Shown one piece after another: positions 1 through 9,203 of a stretch of DNA of 42,035 bases. Each line of letters starts with the position of its first letter. Within the stretch, counting starts at the first letter, position 1. The position numbers and the translations under genes are program-made. The DNA is from Bacteroidota bacterium. Its GTDB lineage: Bacteria; Bacteroidota; Bacteroidia; Chitinophagales; LD1. The notes beneath the pieces were generated by a model. It saw nothing but the letters and a program-made list of their open reading frames with translations. It made no database searches and was not told the origin of the DNA. The DNA is taken from contig JAOQAO010000230.1 of assembly GCA_025963485.1 (NCBI GenBank), positions 1 through 42,035 on the forward strand, read 5' to 3'.

Positions 1-185
1 ATAATGTTGTGTTATCCTGTATTCATGAATTAATGATATCCTCTTTTTTTCTACATTACTATGTCGAGTTTTATTTAACTAAGATTTCATTCCTTTTCGT
101 TCCTCAGCCATTCTAATAGAATAAAAGCAATACACCTTGACGCAAATTTTTCGGGGAATCCAAAGGGCCTCCCTTTGGCAAGATA

Positions 186-239
186 GCATTGGAAAAGGTT
201 CATCAATATTTCAATATTGAAGTAGAACCGTTCCAATGC
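186..239. repeat. Nested inverted repeat / extended hairpin, oriT candidate
   Basis: GCATTGGAA-aa-GGTTC-at-CAATATT-tc-AATATTG-aagta-GAACC-g-TTCCAATGC; three successive paired arms. Confidence 0.7.
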
Positions 240-354
240 AATCTTGCTATGAGGCCCGTGAAGCCTGTATATTGGCTGTTATGCCTTTGGGCGCAGCCCT
301 TAAATAGCGCGCAAGGGTGTGTGCAAGCGGAACGAATCAGCATTTTGAAGGTGG

Positions 355-419
355 CCCGCCGCGAAGGCGTTAGGGCATAGTCGAAGCCTGCGAGACTATG
401 ACCGTCCTTTTGCGGCGGG
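355..419. repeat. Second nested inverted repeat (structured non-coding region)
   Basis: Outer arms CCCGCCGC/GCGGCGGG (355-362/412-419), inner arms CATAGTC/GACTATG (376-382/394-400). Confidence 0.65.
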
Positions 420-862
420 TCGAAGGTCGGCAAAGGCTGGTTCGTGTAGCGGTACATACTCTTGCTCCACTTCCCCGCTTTCAGAGGCCTTGCGGAATGA
501 AGCGGAGTGTATGCGCAGCTAACGAAGCGGAATGAGTAAGGTTTCTGAAAGCGGTCCGCATTGATGTATTGCATTTTTGCATTGGCTGTTACCTCCGCAG
601 GAAAAGCGTCCCGATAGACAGCGTAAGGGTGGGCACATGTGATTTGACCTGGCTTTATCACTCGGTCATCATATACGGAAAAAGCAGAGTATAATTCCCG
701 AAGGGCACTCTGCTTTTTCTGCATATGATACTAACAGGAAGGCGGATTAAATCCGTGTGCCTCCCTTGCTCCTTGCCGCAGCGCGGGCTGTGGGAATGAG
801 CGAATAGAGCGCAGCGCATGAGCGGAATGACACAGCGCTCGCGGCGGTGGGACGCCCCCGGG

Positions 863-1831
863 CTATAGGTCTATATCATAATCGGGTTCCACTTTTGTGT
901 CCTCGATTTCAGGTTCTTCTTCTACTTGTTCTTGGGTTACTTCGGATTTGTAGCGATCAACTTCTATATCTGAAAGTGATTCGGATCGATCTTCGATTTC
1001 GCGAGCGAGTTCCTTATTCTCTCGCTGTTCTCTAAAAGCCTGTAAGTCCTTAGCCGCCGCTTCGCGAACGTCCAAATCTTTTAAGTTAGGCTCATAGCCA
1101 ATTGTAGTAAAACGATATTTTCTATTATCACTCTCTACTCCCTGCATTTTACCGTTGCGTGAATACATGACTAATCCGGCGTCGGACAACTGTCGTATAA
1201 AATCCTCTTTGCCTAAGGACTTGGAGTAGCACAATTTGACCGCCTGTGCGATCCGTTCTTTGTCTGATGTTGTTCTAGTCCGCTTTGTCAATTGATATTC
1301 TCTTTCGCGCACCATACTTCTTTCTTTTTGTTTTTTGCCATGCGCGACGCTGCTTTGCATCAGTACTGGATATTTTGCCCTTTCATACTCCTGCATCTGT
1401 ACCTTTACAGAAGCAAAGGCCTCGCGTGAGATTCGAGTAGATCGGCCGGTTTCAATTTCAACCCCGCTAATCATAAAGTGTATATGAGGGTTTTGAGTGT
1501 TTAGGTGGGCTATGGCAATGCCCATACTCGAAGGTGCCCGCAGCTCGAAAAATTTTATAGAGAGGTCTTCGAGCATTTTCTCCGTTACCTGCGTTGGATG
1601 GATCCGGAGGCTTAGGACTTCATGATAGGCGCGAATAGCGTCATGTCTTTTAATACGTCTATTTTCCTCATTTGCTTCAAATGCTCGTATGCATTGATCA
1701 ATAGTGCCTTTTACGTTATGGCGGACAATAAGGCTTTGAGCTTTAGCATTGCTTTTTTGCCCCCTAAGCATATAGTCCGCAAGCTGTCTAAAGCTACTTG
1801 TTTTTCTCGTCATGCTCTTGATTACCGACAT
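863..1831 (-). CDS. Relaxase/mobilization nuclease
   Basis: AIAHLNTQNPHIHFMISG matches the relaxase histidine motif (HxxxxNPHxHxxxxG); charged C-terminus; overlaps the MobC-like gene. Confidence 0.85.
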   Translation of the reverse strand: MSVIKSMTRKTSSFRQLADYMLRGQKSNAKAQSLIVRHNVKGTIDQCIRAFEANEENRRIKRHDAIRAYHEVLSLRIHPTQVTEKMLEDLSIKFFELRAPSSMGIAIAHLNTQNPHIHFMISGVEIETGRSTRISREAFASVKVQMQEYERAKYPVLMQSSVAHGKKQKERSMVREREYQLTKRTRTTSDKERIAQAVKLCYSKSLGKEDFIRQLSDAGLVMYSRNGKMQGVESDNRKYRFTTIGYEPNLKDLDVREAAAKDLQAFREQRENKELAREIEDRSESLSDIEVDRYKSEVTQEQVEEEPEIEDTKVEPDYDIDL

Positions 1832-2381
1832 GTTCTTTGAGAATTGATCTTAATAATATGATTGCATCTGGATTGCGCTTGATACTCTCCTGAATAAGTT
1901 CACGGAGGCCTATCGGACTCTCTAGTACGGTTCTAATATGCTGCTCGGTTTGCTTCAATACGGTTTCTACATTTTCATAGGTTCGGTTAGTGGCAAAAAA
2001 TCCTTTTCCCTCTTTTCCTTTAATTGCATCTAACTTGTTGAAACATAGCCGAAGCACTTGCAGTATATCTGCTACAACTTCGCTATGAGGCAGGACAACA
2101 AGATTTTTCACGTCGGCTAAAGTGCAGGCACGTATATAGGCCTGTATGCTTTTATAGCTCTTTGCCTTCATTGTAGCTCTTATGCGCGTAATCTCGTCTG
2201 AAGGAAATGACATTGAAAATTGCCGTTTTTGTGCTTTTCTGGTACGTTGCATTCTCTGTCTACTGTATTCGTTCCAATATGCCTTCCGGGCAGCTTTAAT
2301 TTCTTCGTCTGTGCCGTTGGGCAATACACCGGCATCAAACAAATATTGAGACAGCCTTGAGTTTCTTTTTGAATGACGCAT
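1794..2381 (-). CDS. MobC-like relaxosome accessory protein
   Basis: Basic N-terminus, IRATMKAKSYKSIQAYIRACTL segment typical of mobilization accessory proteins, directly upstream of the relaxase. Confidence 0.65.
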   Translation of the reverse strand: MRHSKRNSRLSQYLFDAGVLPNGTDEEIKAARKAYWNEYSRQRMQRTRKAQKRQFSMSFPSDEITRIRATMKAKSYKSIQAYIRACTLADVKNLVVLPHSEVVADILQVLRLCFNKLDAIKGKEGKGFFATNRTYENVETVLKQTEQHIRTVLESPIGLRELIQESIKRNPDAIILLRSILKEHVGNQEHDEKNK

Positions 2382-2384
2382 TGC

Positions 2385-3983
2385 TTAAACGGTAAAGTGT
2401 ATAACAGTATTTGTAGGAATGCCTGGCGATGTAGCTATGGGTGTCTGCATGCGTCTCTTAAAATAAGGATGCTTGTATGCGGGTGTCAGTGTGAGCAAAG
2501 TCGGCTTATAGTTTCCGCAAATAAAAATTCCTTTGTCGGATGGCAAAGTTCTGATCTGATCGGGAGTGAGCAACTCTCGTACTCTATGGCCATGCTCGCT
2601 ATCAAATTCGTATTTTCCGAGCTCGGCTGCAACTTGTGTTGCGGTGCCATGCGCGACCCCTCCAAAGTATAAGCGACTATATGAATTGGCGATTATTGTT
2701 TGAGCTTCGCTTTGAGAATAGCAGCTATATAACTGACTCAGCGATTGGATATGCATCTGCGCACCAGAAAGAAATTTCCTACAGTTACTTATGAACAAGC
2801 CGAAATCAGGTATTGCATGAAGCGATGCAAATTCATCCAAAATCAGAAAAATGTAGTTGTCTGTTTTGGAGTTTGGTATTGCGCTCATAATAAAGCGGCT
2901 TAACTGTAGGAAGAATAAACTTATAAGCGGACTAAGAAACTTGGAATCTGCCGTAAAGCAGTTCAAAAAGATTGCAACTTTACGCGCACGGAGTTCTTGC
3001 CATTTGATTTCATCATTGCTCGTCACGAGCGCAACTGATGGCGAAGCAAAAGGTAATAGCGCAGTAAGTGCACTGGCTTGTATATTCATACGTACCTTTT
3101 CCTCGTATTTTAGGAATGATTTGTAGTCGATTATGATCTGTGGATTTCCACTGCTTGCAATTATACGGTCAACCGATTGAGGCGAAGTACTCAGAAGCTG
3201 GATTACCCTACGTACATTGGCAAAGTGGGCATACCGCTTATCACCATGCATCAGTGCGCAGGCGACTAAGCCAATTAGGCTTATCGCTGACTGTACCCAA
3301 AAGCTTTCACTGCTCTGGGGTGTCGTGGTTCGTATTAGCGTATCGGCAATTTTGTAACAGTCGTTAACGTCACAATGCGCAAGCGGATTATAAAAACTGC
3401 TTATTGACGGATCTGAAAAATTGATCCGAATGATTTTATAGCCCCTCGAAGCTAAATCGCCTGCCGTATAGGCAAAAAGCTCCCCCGAACTGTCCGAAAC
3501 ACAGAAACTAGCCTTTGCTTGAAGCAGTGACGGGATCGCCACCACTTGGCTTTTTCCTCCACCTGTCGGACTGACACAAAGCATTGACCTCGTACTGTCT
3601 TTACGACTGATCTGTTCCCTTCCTATGCAAAAGCCGTGATTAGACGTACTCAAAACAGCAGTTGCGGGTTCAAACGAAGCATGGTATGAATGGTCCGTTG
3701 ATTTTACGGATTCTATAAATGCTGTAATCGCCACTTTCAGGAAATTCATGGATTCTTCTAAAGCAGGCAGCCCCGTTTTTAGAAAAAACGTTTTTGTGAA
3801 AAGGTAGAATATTACTAATGATCGTTCGAGTTCAATAACCGCTCTATTCCAGAGTTTATTAAATTCAAGATTGAACTTAGTATTTTGCCTAGCATCAGCA
3901 ATAGAAGAAGCGTCAAATTTCCGATGGCTTTCAGAAATTGCGCCAGGACTTTCCCAATGATTGTTGCGAGATTCATTTTTCAT
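2385..3983 (-). CDS. VirD4/TraG-family type IV coupling protein
   Basis: Walker A VSPTGGGKSQ, Walker-B-like FLILDEFASL, conserved QSLSQLYSCYSQSEAQTIIANSYSRLYFGG segment. Confidence 0.9.
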   Translation of the reverse strand: MKNESRNNHWESPGAISESHRKFDASSIADARQNTKFNLEFNKLWNRAVIELERSLVIFYLFTKTFFLKTGLPALEESMNFLKVAITAFIESVKSTDHSYHASFEPATAVLSTSNHGFCIGREQISRKDSTRSMLCVSPTGGGKSQVVAIPSLLQAKASFCVSDSSGELFAYTAGDLASRGYKIIRINFSDPSISSFYNPLAHCDVNDCYKIADTLIRTTTPQSSESFWVQSAISLIGLVACALMHGDKRYAHFANVRRVIQLLSTSPQSVDRIIASSGNPQIIIDYKSFLKYEEKVRMNIQASALTALLPFASPSVALVTSNDEIKWQELRARKVAIFLNCFTADSKFLSPLISLFFLQLSRFIMSAIPNSKTDNYIFLILDEFASLHAIPDFGLFISNCRKFLSGAQMHIQSLSQLYSCYSQSEAQTIIANSYSRLYFGGVAHGTATQVAAELGKYEFDSEHGHRVRELLTPDQIRTLPSDKGIFICGNYKPTLLTLTPAYKHPYFKRRMQTPIATSPGIPTNTVIHFTV

Positions 3984-3986
3984 GTT

Positions 3987-4709
3987 TTAATCGGTTGAGT
4001 AATTAGTTAATATTTCGACTTGGGCATGATGCGCCGTGAGGATGGCTTCGAGCACCTTTGCAATTAGTAAATGCTTGCGTTCGTCTTCCCTGTTTTTAGC
4101 CTGATAGATAAAGAAGACTGTAATACCCTGTAGATTGCCTGGCATGGCTTCATTTTCGAGTTTAGAACTGACTTTGACCGGGTCTTTTTCAATTAGAGAT
4201 AAGTCATTAGCTCGATACATGGAGAACGAATCGGTATTGAGAAGAAGATCACTATAGACGTATAGCTTTTTGACCTTAGCATGACTGCTACTAAGGATAT
4301 TTAACGAACGTACAAGCGGAACGTAGATCGAAGATTGACTGCGACCTAAATCGGCTAGATATACTTTTGAAATGGCGTCTTTAAAATCACTTGTAAACTG
4401 CGCTATACTTTTTTGTCTGTTATCAGGATTTCCTAACGGTATAAATGAGGCATGAAGTGAAGCGGTCTGCACACTGTTGTAATCGAAGTCAGTGAGCGTA
4501 CTTACATGTATTTCTGCACTCCCCCATGTATGAATTTCTGCAATAGCATCGGAGAATATGGCCGAACTGTCTATCTGTTGTATGGAAGGATCGGTGATGT
4601 CTATGAGCACGTATGCTTCATATTGCGAGCTCTTATAGAAATACCATAAGCCGATTGAGAGGGCAGCACTTATTATAAGCACTGCTATAATGTATAGTGT
4701 GGTTTTCAT
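3987..4709 (-). CDS. Hypothetical membrane-anchored protein of the mobile element
   Basis: N-terminal TM helix (LYIIAVLIISAALSIGLWYFY); immediately upstream of the coupling-protein gene on the same strand. Confidence 0.6.
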   Translation of the reverse strand: MKTTLYIIAVLIISAALSIGLWYFYKSSQYEAYVLIDITDPSIQQIDSSAIFSDAIAEIHTWGSAEIHVSTLTDFDYNSVQTASLHASFIPLGNPDNRQKSIAQFTSDFKDAISKVYLADLGRSQSSIYVPLVRSLNILSSSHAKVKKLYVYSDLLLNTDSFSMYRANDLSLIEKDPVKVSSKLENEAMPGNLQGITVFFIYQAKNREDERKHLLIAKVLEAILTAHHAQVEILTNYSTD

Positions 4710-5806
4710 TTTTCAACGTTTTGATTGTTATCTGAAGGGATTTGAAATTGTCCTCGTTCGGACATTGTGAAGTGCTGATGAAAGGCATCGGGTACAATTC
4801 CGTCGGTTCTCTTGTGAACATTATGTATCCTGAACACTCCGGTCGCTTCTTCAAAGCAGGTACGCACGCGGTCAAGTAGCGTATGTTCTGCTTGCATTAT
4901 TCGTGTCTTGTTTACTGCAATAGCAGCGCGTTTTCCCTTTAGAGCACTCGCTTCAGCTTCAAGTTCGCGTATGGCAGCTTCTTGATCCTTAATCTCTTTT
5001 CGCTTTGCGTCAATTTCGAGCTGAGCCTTTTGATCAACTTCGCTTGGGTAACTCGCTAATGTAAAGAAGGCGGTGTAGCCCATAATGACTAACGTTATGA
5101 CCATAAAGAGTAATAGGAAAATGATCGGGCGATGGCCGTTAATCTCCGGCACGGAATAAAATCGCAGAGTTCCTATTGAAAGGACAATGAGCGCAAAGAG
5201 CAATACCAATAGCCGGATTGTTATCTTTGATAATGGCTTTTTTAGCTTATCACGCAGAAATACAATGACATGATGCAAACAATAGGTCTGTGCTAATGCA
5301 AGTGCAACGCCGCTTGCGATTCCCGCTAAGTATGAATCCCCTACTTGAATAAATGAGGTCGAGAAGATGAAAACCTCAATCACGAAAAGGATCGTAAGAA
5401 TGCGGCGATGCTTTTTAAGATCGTCGGTATGGATAACGTCCTTAAGCTCCCCGACTTCTATCCTGTGGATGCCTAAATCCCTTTGCATAGCAGCGCTACG
5501 CTCTCGGATTTCATTCAACTTAGTTTCTATGCCGTCTACCTCAAATGCACCAAGCATTCGCTGAATGTCGGCTTGAAATCTGCTTGTCACGTCTGTTCTT
5601 AGCTTTTGGTAAAACGCGGAGATAAAGGAGATGAAGTATTCTATTTTCTCCCCCTTTGCCGGTCTATTTGTGACTGCTAGAATTGCCGCCTGCGGCTTAA
5701 CCTTCTGTTCGATAAAATTTTCGCTTTCAGCGTCAATGTGCTTAATGGTTTCTTTAATACGGTCGTCGAGAGATGTCGAAAAACCGGTGCTTAATTGAGT
5801 ACTCAT
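4706..5806 (-). CDS. Hypothetical multi-TM protein with coiled coil
   Basis: Three to four predicted TM segments plus coiled coil (KAQLEIDAKRKEIKDQEAAIRELEAEASALKGKRAAI); start codon region overlaps the next gene by 4 nt. Confidence 0.6.
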   Translation of the reverse strand: MSTQLSTGFSTSLDDRIKETIKHIDAESENFIEQKVKPQAAILAVTNRPAKGEKIEYFISFISAFYQKLRTDVTSRFQADIQRMLGAFEVDGIETKLNEIRERSAAMQRDLGIHRIEVGELKDVIHTDDLKKHRRILTILFVIEVFIFSTSFIQVGDSYLAGIASGVALALAQTYCLHHVIVFLRDKLKKPLSKITIRLLVLLFALIVLSIGTLRFYSVPEINGHRPIIFLLLFMVITLVIMGYTAFFTLASYPSEVDQKAQLEIDAKRKEIKDQEAAIRELEAEASALKGKRAAIAVNKTRIMQAEHTLLDRVRTCFEEATGVFRIHNVHKRTDGIVPDAFHQHFTMSERGQFQIPSDNNQNVEK

Positions 5807-6024
5807 GATTGTTTTTTATTGTTTTTTAAATGAGCTCAGATTCAAAGGACGAGAATTAGACAAAGCAGTAGCTATTGGTCTACTATTGTATTAGTTTACC
5901 ATCCTATCTTTTTCTTTCAAGTGAATGAGATTTTGGGATAGTGTCTATCCAGGATCAAATCGGGATGCATATATGCTTACTACCGATTTAGGGAACTTAC
6001 GTGAGTATGATATATTGTACATTA

Positions 6025-6303
6025 CTAATATTGGGGTTTGATGTTTTTCTTTATATAGTCTTCAACTGATAGTCTTGAGTACAGGATGGTTTTTGAGTTA
6101 ATACGGCTTATAGTCAATTGCCCTGTGTCACGAAGCGTCTGAATCGTGCTTTTACTTGAGACCTTCAACAGCTGCATTACCTCCTGTATATCTATCCATT
6201 CTTCGCGCCTAAGAGCAATCCTTTTCTCAATATGGTTGATGATCATATCAGCCAAAACCTCCATTTGCAGTTGATCTAAGTATAATATTTGTTTAGATTC
6301 CAT
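6025..6303 (-). CDS. Helix-turn-helix DNA-binding protein (excisionase/MerR-like)
   Basis: WIDIQEVMQLLKVSSKSTIQTLRDTGQLTISRINSKTILYSRLSVEDYIKK resembles HTH_17-type domains. Confidence 0.75.
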   Translation of the reverse strand: MESKQILYLDQLQMEVLADMIINHIEKRIALRREEWIDIQEVMQLLKVSSKSTIQTLRDTGQLTISRINSKTILYSRLSVEDYIKKNIKPQY

Positions 6304-6307
6304 ATAG

Positions 6308-6508
6308 TTATTTATCTAGGGTTGTATCATAAGCGGTATCCTTTTCGGATTCGATCTCATATAAATAGGCCAACAAGTGCCGTTGCTGTTCTCGTAATAC
6401 TATTTCTGCAAGACTTTGCTCTTTGGCGGGGTGATTCAGATTATCCTCAAGCAGAGTTATCTGATCTTGCGCACTGATTTGAACTTCGGGAGTAGGTGGG
6501 TGTATCAT
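6308..6508 (-). CDS. Small hypothetical protein
   Basis: 66-aa ORF directly upstream of the HTH gene on the same strand, short spacing. Confidence 0.4.
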   Translation of the reverse strand: MIHPPTPEVQISAQDQITLLEDNLNHPAKEQSLAEIVLREQQRHLLAYLYEIESEKDTAYDTTLDK

Positions 6509-6679
6509 TGCTTAATCATTTTGCCTTTAATGAATAAGTCAACGACCGATAGGATACACTTGTTGAATATTAATTTATCATATATAATACTCTCGAAGGT
6601 TATCGTTCTTTACCATTAAGAGGGGCAGTTTGGCGACTGTTTTTTTAACCCCTAATATGGCACCAGTCATTAACCTTTC

Positions 6680-6706
6680 CCCTAAGCTTTCGCTTAGGGT
6701 GTTTTC
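6680..6706. terminator. Hairpin terminator-like element
   Basis: CCCTAAGC-tttc-GCTTAGGG followed by TGTTTT. Confidence 0.6.
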
Positions 6707-6888
6707 ATTGGGTAATAGTTCCATCTCTTGATGTACAAAATTATACTTAATTTTTCTTTAAAATTTAAAAATTAACAGATTATTTTTATTGTTAAGGTAA
6801 AAATTAAGTTAATAATTAAGCTGTTCGTTGTTTTCTAATCTAATGATTGGTACTTTTACAAGTCCGAAAAGCATAATGTGGAAGATAA

Positions 6889-7809
6889 ATGAAAGGTAAT
6901 CTCACCTTAGACGTCAAGGAGCTTAGGAATTTGAGGGAGGCAGTGATAGCATCATATTGTACTAGTAAAAGAGTGCCCCCCGATAAAGCGCTTAAAGGCT
7001 TTAATTCCAATTTGAAAAACTATGTTCCTCTCATTGAAGATATACAAAAGCATGTTGGCTATATAGGCTCCAAGCCGCTGGCGGTTCTTTTACATTTTTC
7101 AAAATATGGTGATATACAACCTTACGCCTTTCGGAAAAGCATAGTTGATACTTTAACTAAATATGCTTACGGGATTTCCGCTGATGATTTTTTAGCTCGG
7201 GAACAAGCACAAGTTGACAGGGCCTCCGCTCAGGCGCTAGCGAATATTGTAGGTTATTGGGAGTGTTATTATGACAAAGACGGGACTTTTCAGGAAATGC
7301 TTAAAAGAACCGGCCAAGCCCAAATTAGTGTTTTGGCTTTAACTATCCGGATGACGAATTCAGGACAGGCTGAGGCAAAATTTTATCATCCAAAAAGCGT
7401 CGGCGTTGGTTCGTTTGAGATACAGGGAGGTAATATTATTTTACATTTAAGAAACGAAAGAAACTTAGAACCGACTTTCATGATAATGAATTGTGGGAGG
7501 GCCATAGATGATTTTCTTGATCACGTTCCATTTTTAGTGGGTTATTTTTTGCATATTAACCGTTTCGCTAATCCAAAGGCGGCAAAATGTCTGATGATTT
7601 ACGACGAACAAAAAAAAGATGTTGATTTTGCAGATCCACAATTCCGTGAGGCATTTAGGAACAAAAGAATACTGAAAATGGAAAATGATAAGGTAGCATT
7701 AAATCGAATAAAAGACTTTTTTGCATCCGGCTTAAACACACTAACGATGAACGTAAATGATTTTATTGGTAAAGAAGATAAATATAAAAATGACACAAGC
7801 AGCAAATAA
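6889..7809 (+). CDS. Hypothetical protein (306 aa), first gene of the cargo operon
   Basis: Long ORF with coding character; overlaps the next short ORF by 20 nt. Confidence 0.75.
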   Translation: MKGNLTLDVKELRNLREAVIASYCTSKRVPPDKALKGFNSNLKNYVPLIEDIQKHVGYIGSKPLAVLLHFSKYGDIQPYAFRKSIVDTLTKYAYGISADDFLAREQAQVDRASAQALANIVGYWECYYDKDGTFQEMLKRTGQAQISVLALTIRMTNSGQAEAKFYHPKSVGVGSFEIQGGNIILHLRNERNLEPTFMIMNCGRAIDDFLDHVPFLVGYFLHINRFANPKAAKCLMIYDEQKKDVDFADPQFREAFRNKRILKMENDKVALNRIKDFFASGLNTLTMNVNDFIGKEDKYKNDTSSK

Positions 7810-7915
7810 CATTCAGCAAGAAAAAGAGTTGTTATCTAAGGAGATTGTTGAAATTTCATTCACTCCTATTCTTTTTGTTATAAGAAGCATGGAGACGTAT
7901 GAAGGAGAAGTATAA
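7790..7915 (+). CDS. Candidate 41-aa small protein or peptide (possible modification substrate)
   Basis: My translation: MTQAANNIQQEKELLSKEIVEISFTPILFVIRSMETYEGEV*. Overlaps the upstream ORF end (20 nt) and the downstream ORF start (17 nt). Not in the supplied ORF track. Confidence 0.4.
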   Translation: MTQAANNIQQEKELLSKEIVEISFTPILFVIRSMETYEGEV

Positions 7916-8903
7916 TGTCAATGAGACTCCTTTTTTAGATAGCAGTCTTTTTACGGCATTGCCCGCAGGTGACAATGCCGAAATTTTATTTTTTGAATAC
8001 CGCAAGCTCGTGTTATTAAATATGCTTGGTTATTTGAAAAGCATTCAGAATGCACTGGATATTGACATATCTTTCATAATTAATAAGTACGAGATACTTG
8101 ACCCTCGCAAAAAATTTTCACCAGCCTTGTTTGAATTATTTTCCAAGTTGCCTATCGTCGCGAAACAAGGCGCTGTACCCGCAATCATAGATGTACTCCA
8201 TCGTTTAAATTGCCTAACAGAGCATGATATTTTTGATGCACAATGTAGGGTTTCGACAATTCTGACTGAAAATTGGGAAACAGAGTTTGTTTACAAGTTG
8301 CGTAATGAAGATATTCCATCAAAGAGTGGTAGCAAGATTCTAATATTGCCTATACTTACCCCGAACATAAGTACTTATTCGGAAATGCTCTCAGACTTAA
8401 AAGACGAGATAGCTGCCGTCGATAGTGGGTTTAACTCAGAGATAAGTGCATTTGTTACTCGATTGAAAATGTTTAACGGCAGAGCGCTCAAAGCATCCAC
8501 TTCTGCTTCAGTATTTGGAGCTATTTATTTAAATACCCCACCCCAAGATGAAAATGCACAGGCCTATTTTGCAGACCACATTATTCACGAAACTTCGCAT
8601 TTATGCTTGGATATATTGCTCGCATTTGACCGACTTATTCTGAATGATGAATCAGAAAAATTCGAAGCTCCTATACGAATAGATCCACGCCCTATGTTTG
8701 GCATCTTTCATGCAACTTTTGTACTCAGTAGAATGATACGATTATTCCAAAAAATAGCTAACAATAGAACTGAATATTTGGACAGGCTTGAGTTATTTAA
8801 GGCGCAATTTGATAAGGGTATCGACACTATTGAAAAGCACGCCCGGCTTACTGAAAATGGAGAAAGGGTAAAGGACTCATTTGCTAAAGTAATTAAGGCG
8901 TAA
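7899..8903 (+). CDS. HExxH-motif protein, putative 2-oxoglutarate-type peptide beta-hydroxylase (mod_HExxH-like)
   Basis: HIIHETSHLCLDILLAFDRL followed by EAPIRIDPRPMFGIFHATFVLSRMIRLF, the arrangement I associate with HEXXH-motif peptide-modification proteins. Confidence 0.65.
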   Translation: MKEKYNVNETPFLDSSLFTALPAGDNAEILFFEYRKLVLLNMLGYLKSIQNALDIDISFIINKYEILDPRKKFSPALFELFSKLPIVAKQGAVPAIIDVLHRLNCLTEHDIFDAQCRVSTILTENWETEFVYKLRNEDIPSKSGSKILILPILTPNISTYSEMLSDLKDEIAAVDSGFNSEISAFVTRLKMFNGRALKASTSASVFGAIYLNTPPQDENAQAYFADHIIHETSHLCLDILLAFDRLILNDESEKFEAPIRIDPRPMFGIFHATFVLSRMIRLFQKIANNRTEYLDRLELFKAQFDKGIDTIEKHARLTENGERVKDSFAKVIKA

Positions 8904-9075
8904 AGCGCGTTTCTTCATTGCGTGTTTTTAGTTTATTTCATTTTCCTGCCTATTGTACTCAGCGCATTATCTTCTGTACTTTTAATAAGCTGCAATCACT
9001 ATGGTAGATTTCTTATCTTTATGTTCATTCATTCACAACACCAAGTTTGCTTGTGCAATGCTTGTGCAAATAGAA

Positions 9076-9106
9076 AAGCGACTAGATAGAAAATGTCTAA
9101 TCGCTT
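9076..9106 (-). terminator. Hairpin downstream of tRNA-Gly
   Basis: AAGCGACTAGA / TCTAATCGCTT arms (10 of 11 pair); on the minus strand it is followed by a TTTTC tract. Confidence 0.6.
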
Positions 9107-9117
9107 GATAATCTGAG

Positions 9118-9189
9118 AGCGGGAAACGGGTATCGAACCCGCGGCCTTCAGTTTGGGAAACTGATGCTCTACCACTGAGCTACTCCCGC
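9118..9189 (-). tRNA. tRNA-Gly (anticodon CCC)
   Basis: Minus strand GCGGGAGTAGCTCAGTGGTAGAGCATCAGTTTCCCAAACTGAAGGCCGCGGGTTCGATACCCGTTTCCCGC; canonical D arm, TTCCCAA anticodon loop, GGTTCGATACC T arm. Confidence 0.95.
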
Positions 9190-9203
9190 TTGTAGTTTAT
9201 TGT

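Larger units (their letters stand above)
1..9117. mobile_element. Right part of a mobilizable/integrative element (IME/ICE-like) abutting the 3' end of a tRNA-Gly; left end outside the window
   Basis: Relaxase + MobC-like + VirD4-like genes, a small HTH (excisionase-like) gene and cargo, ending at a tRNA 3' end that faces the element. No integrase is visible in the window. Confidence 0.7.

Noticed and set aside
203-724. 173-aa minus-strand ORF beside the relaxase
   Set aside because: Low-complexity-like composition, overlaps an opposite-strand ORF and the palindromes, and shows no recognisable domain; more likely non-coding.
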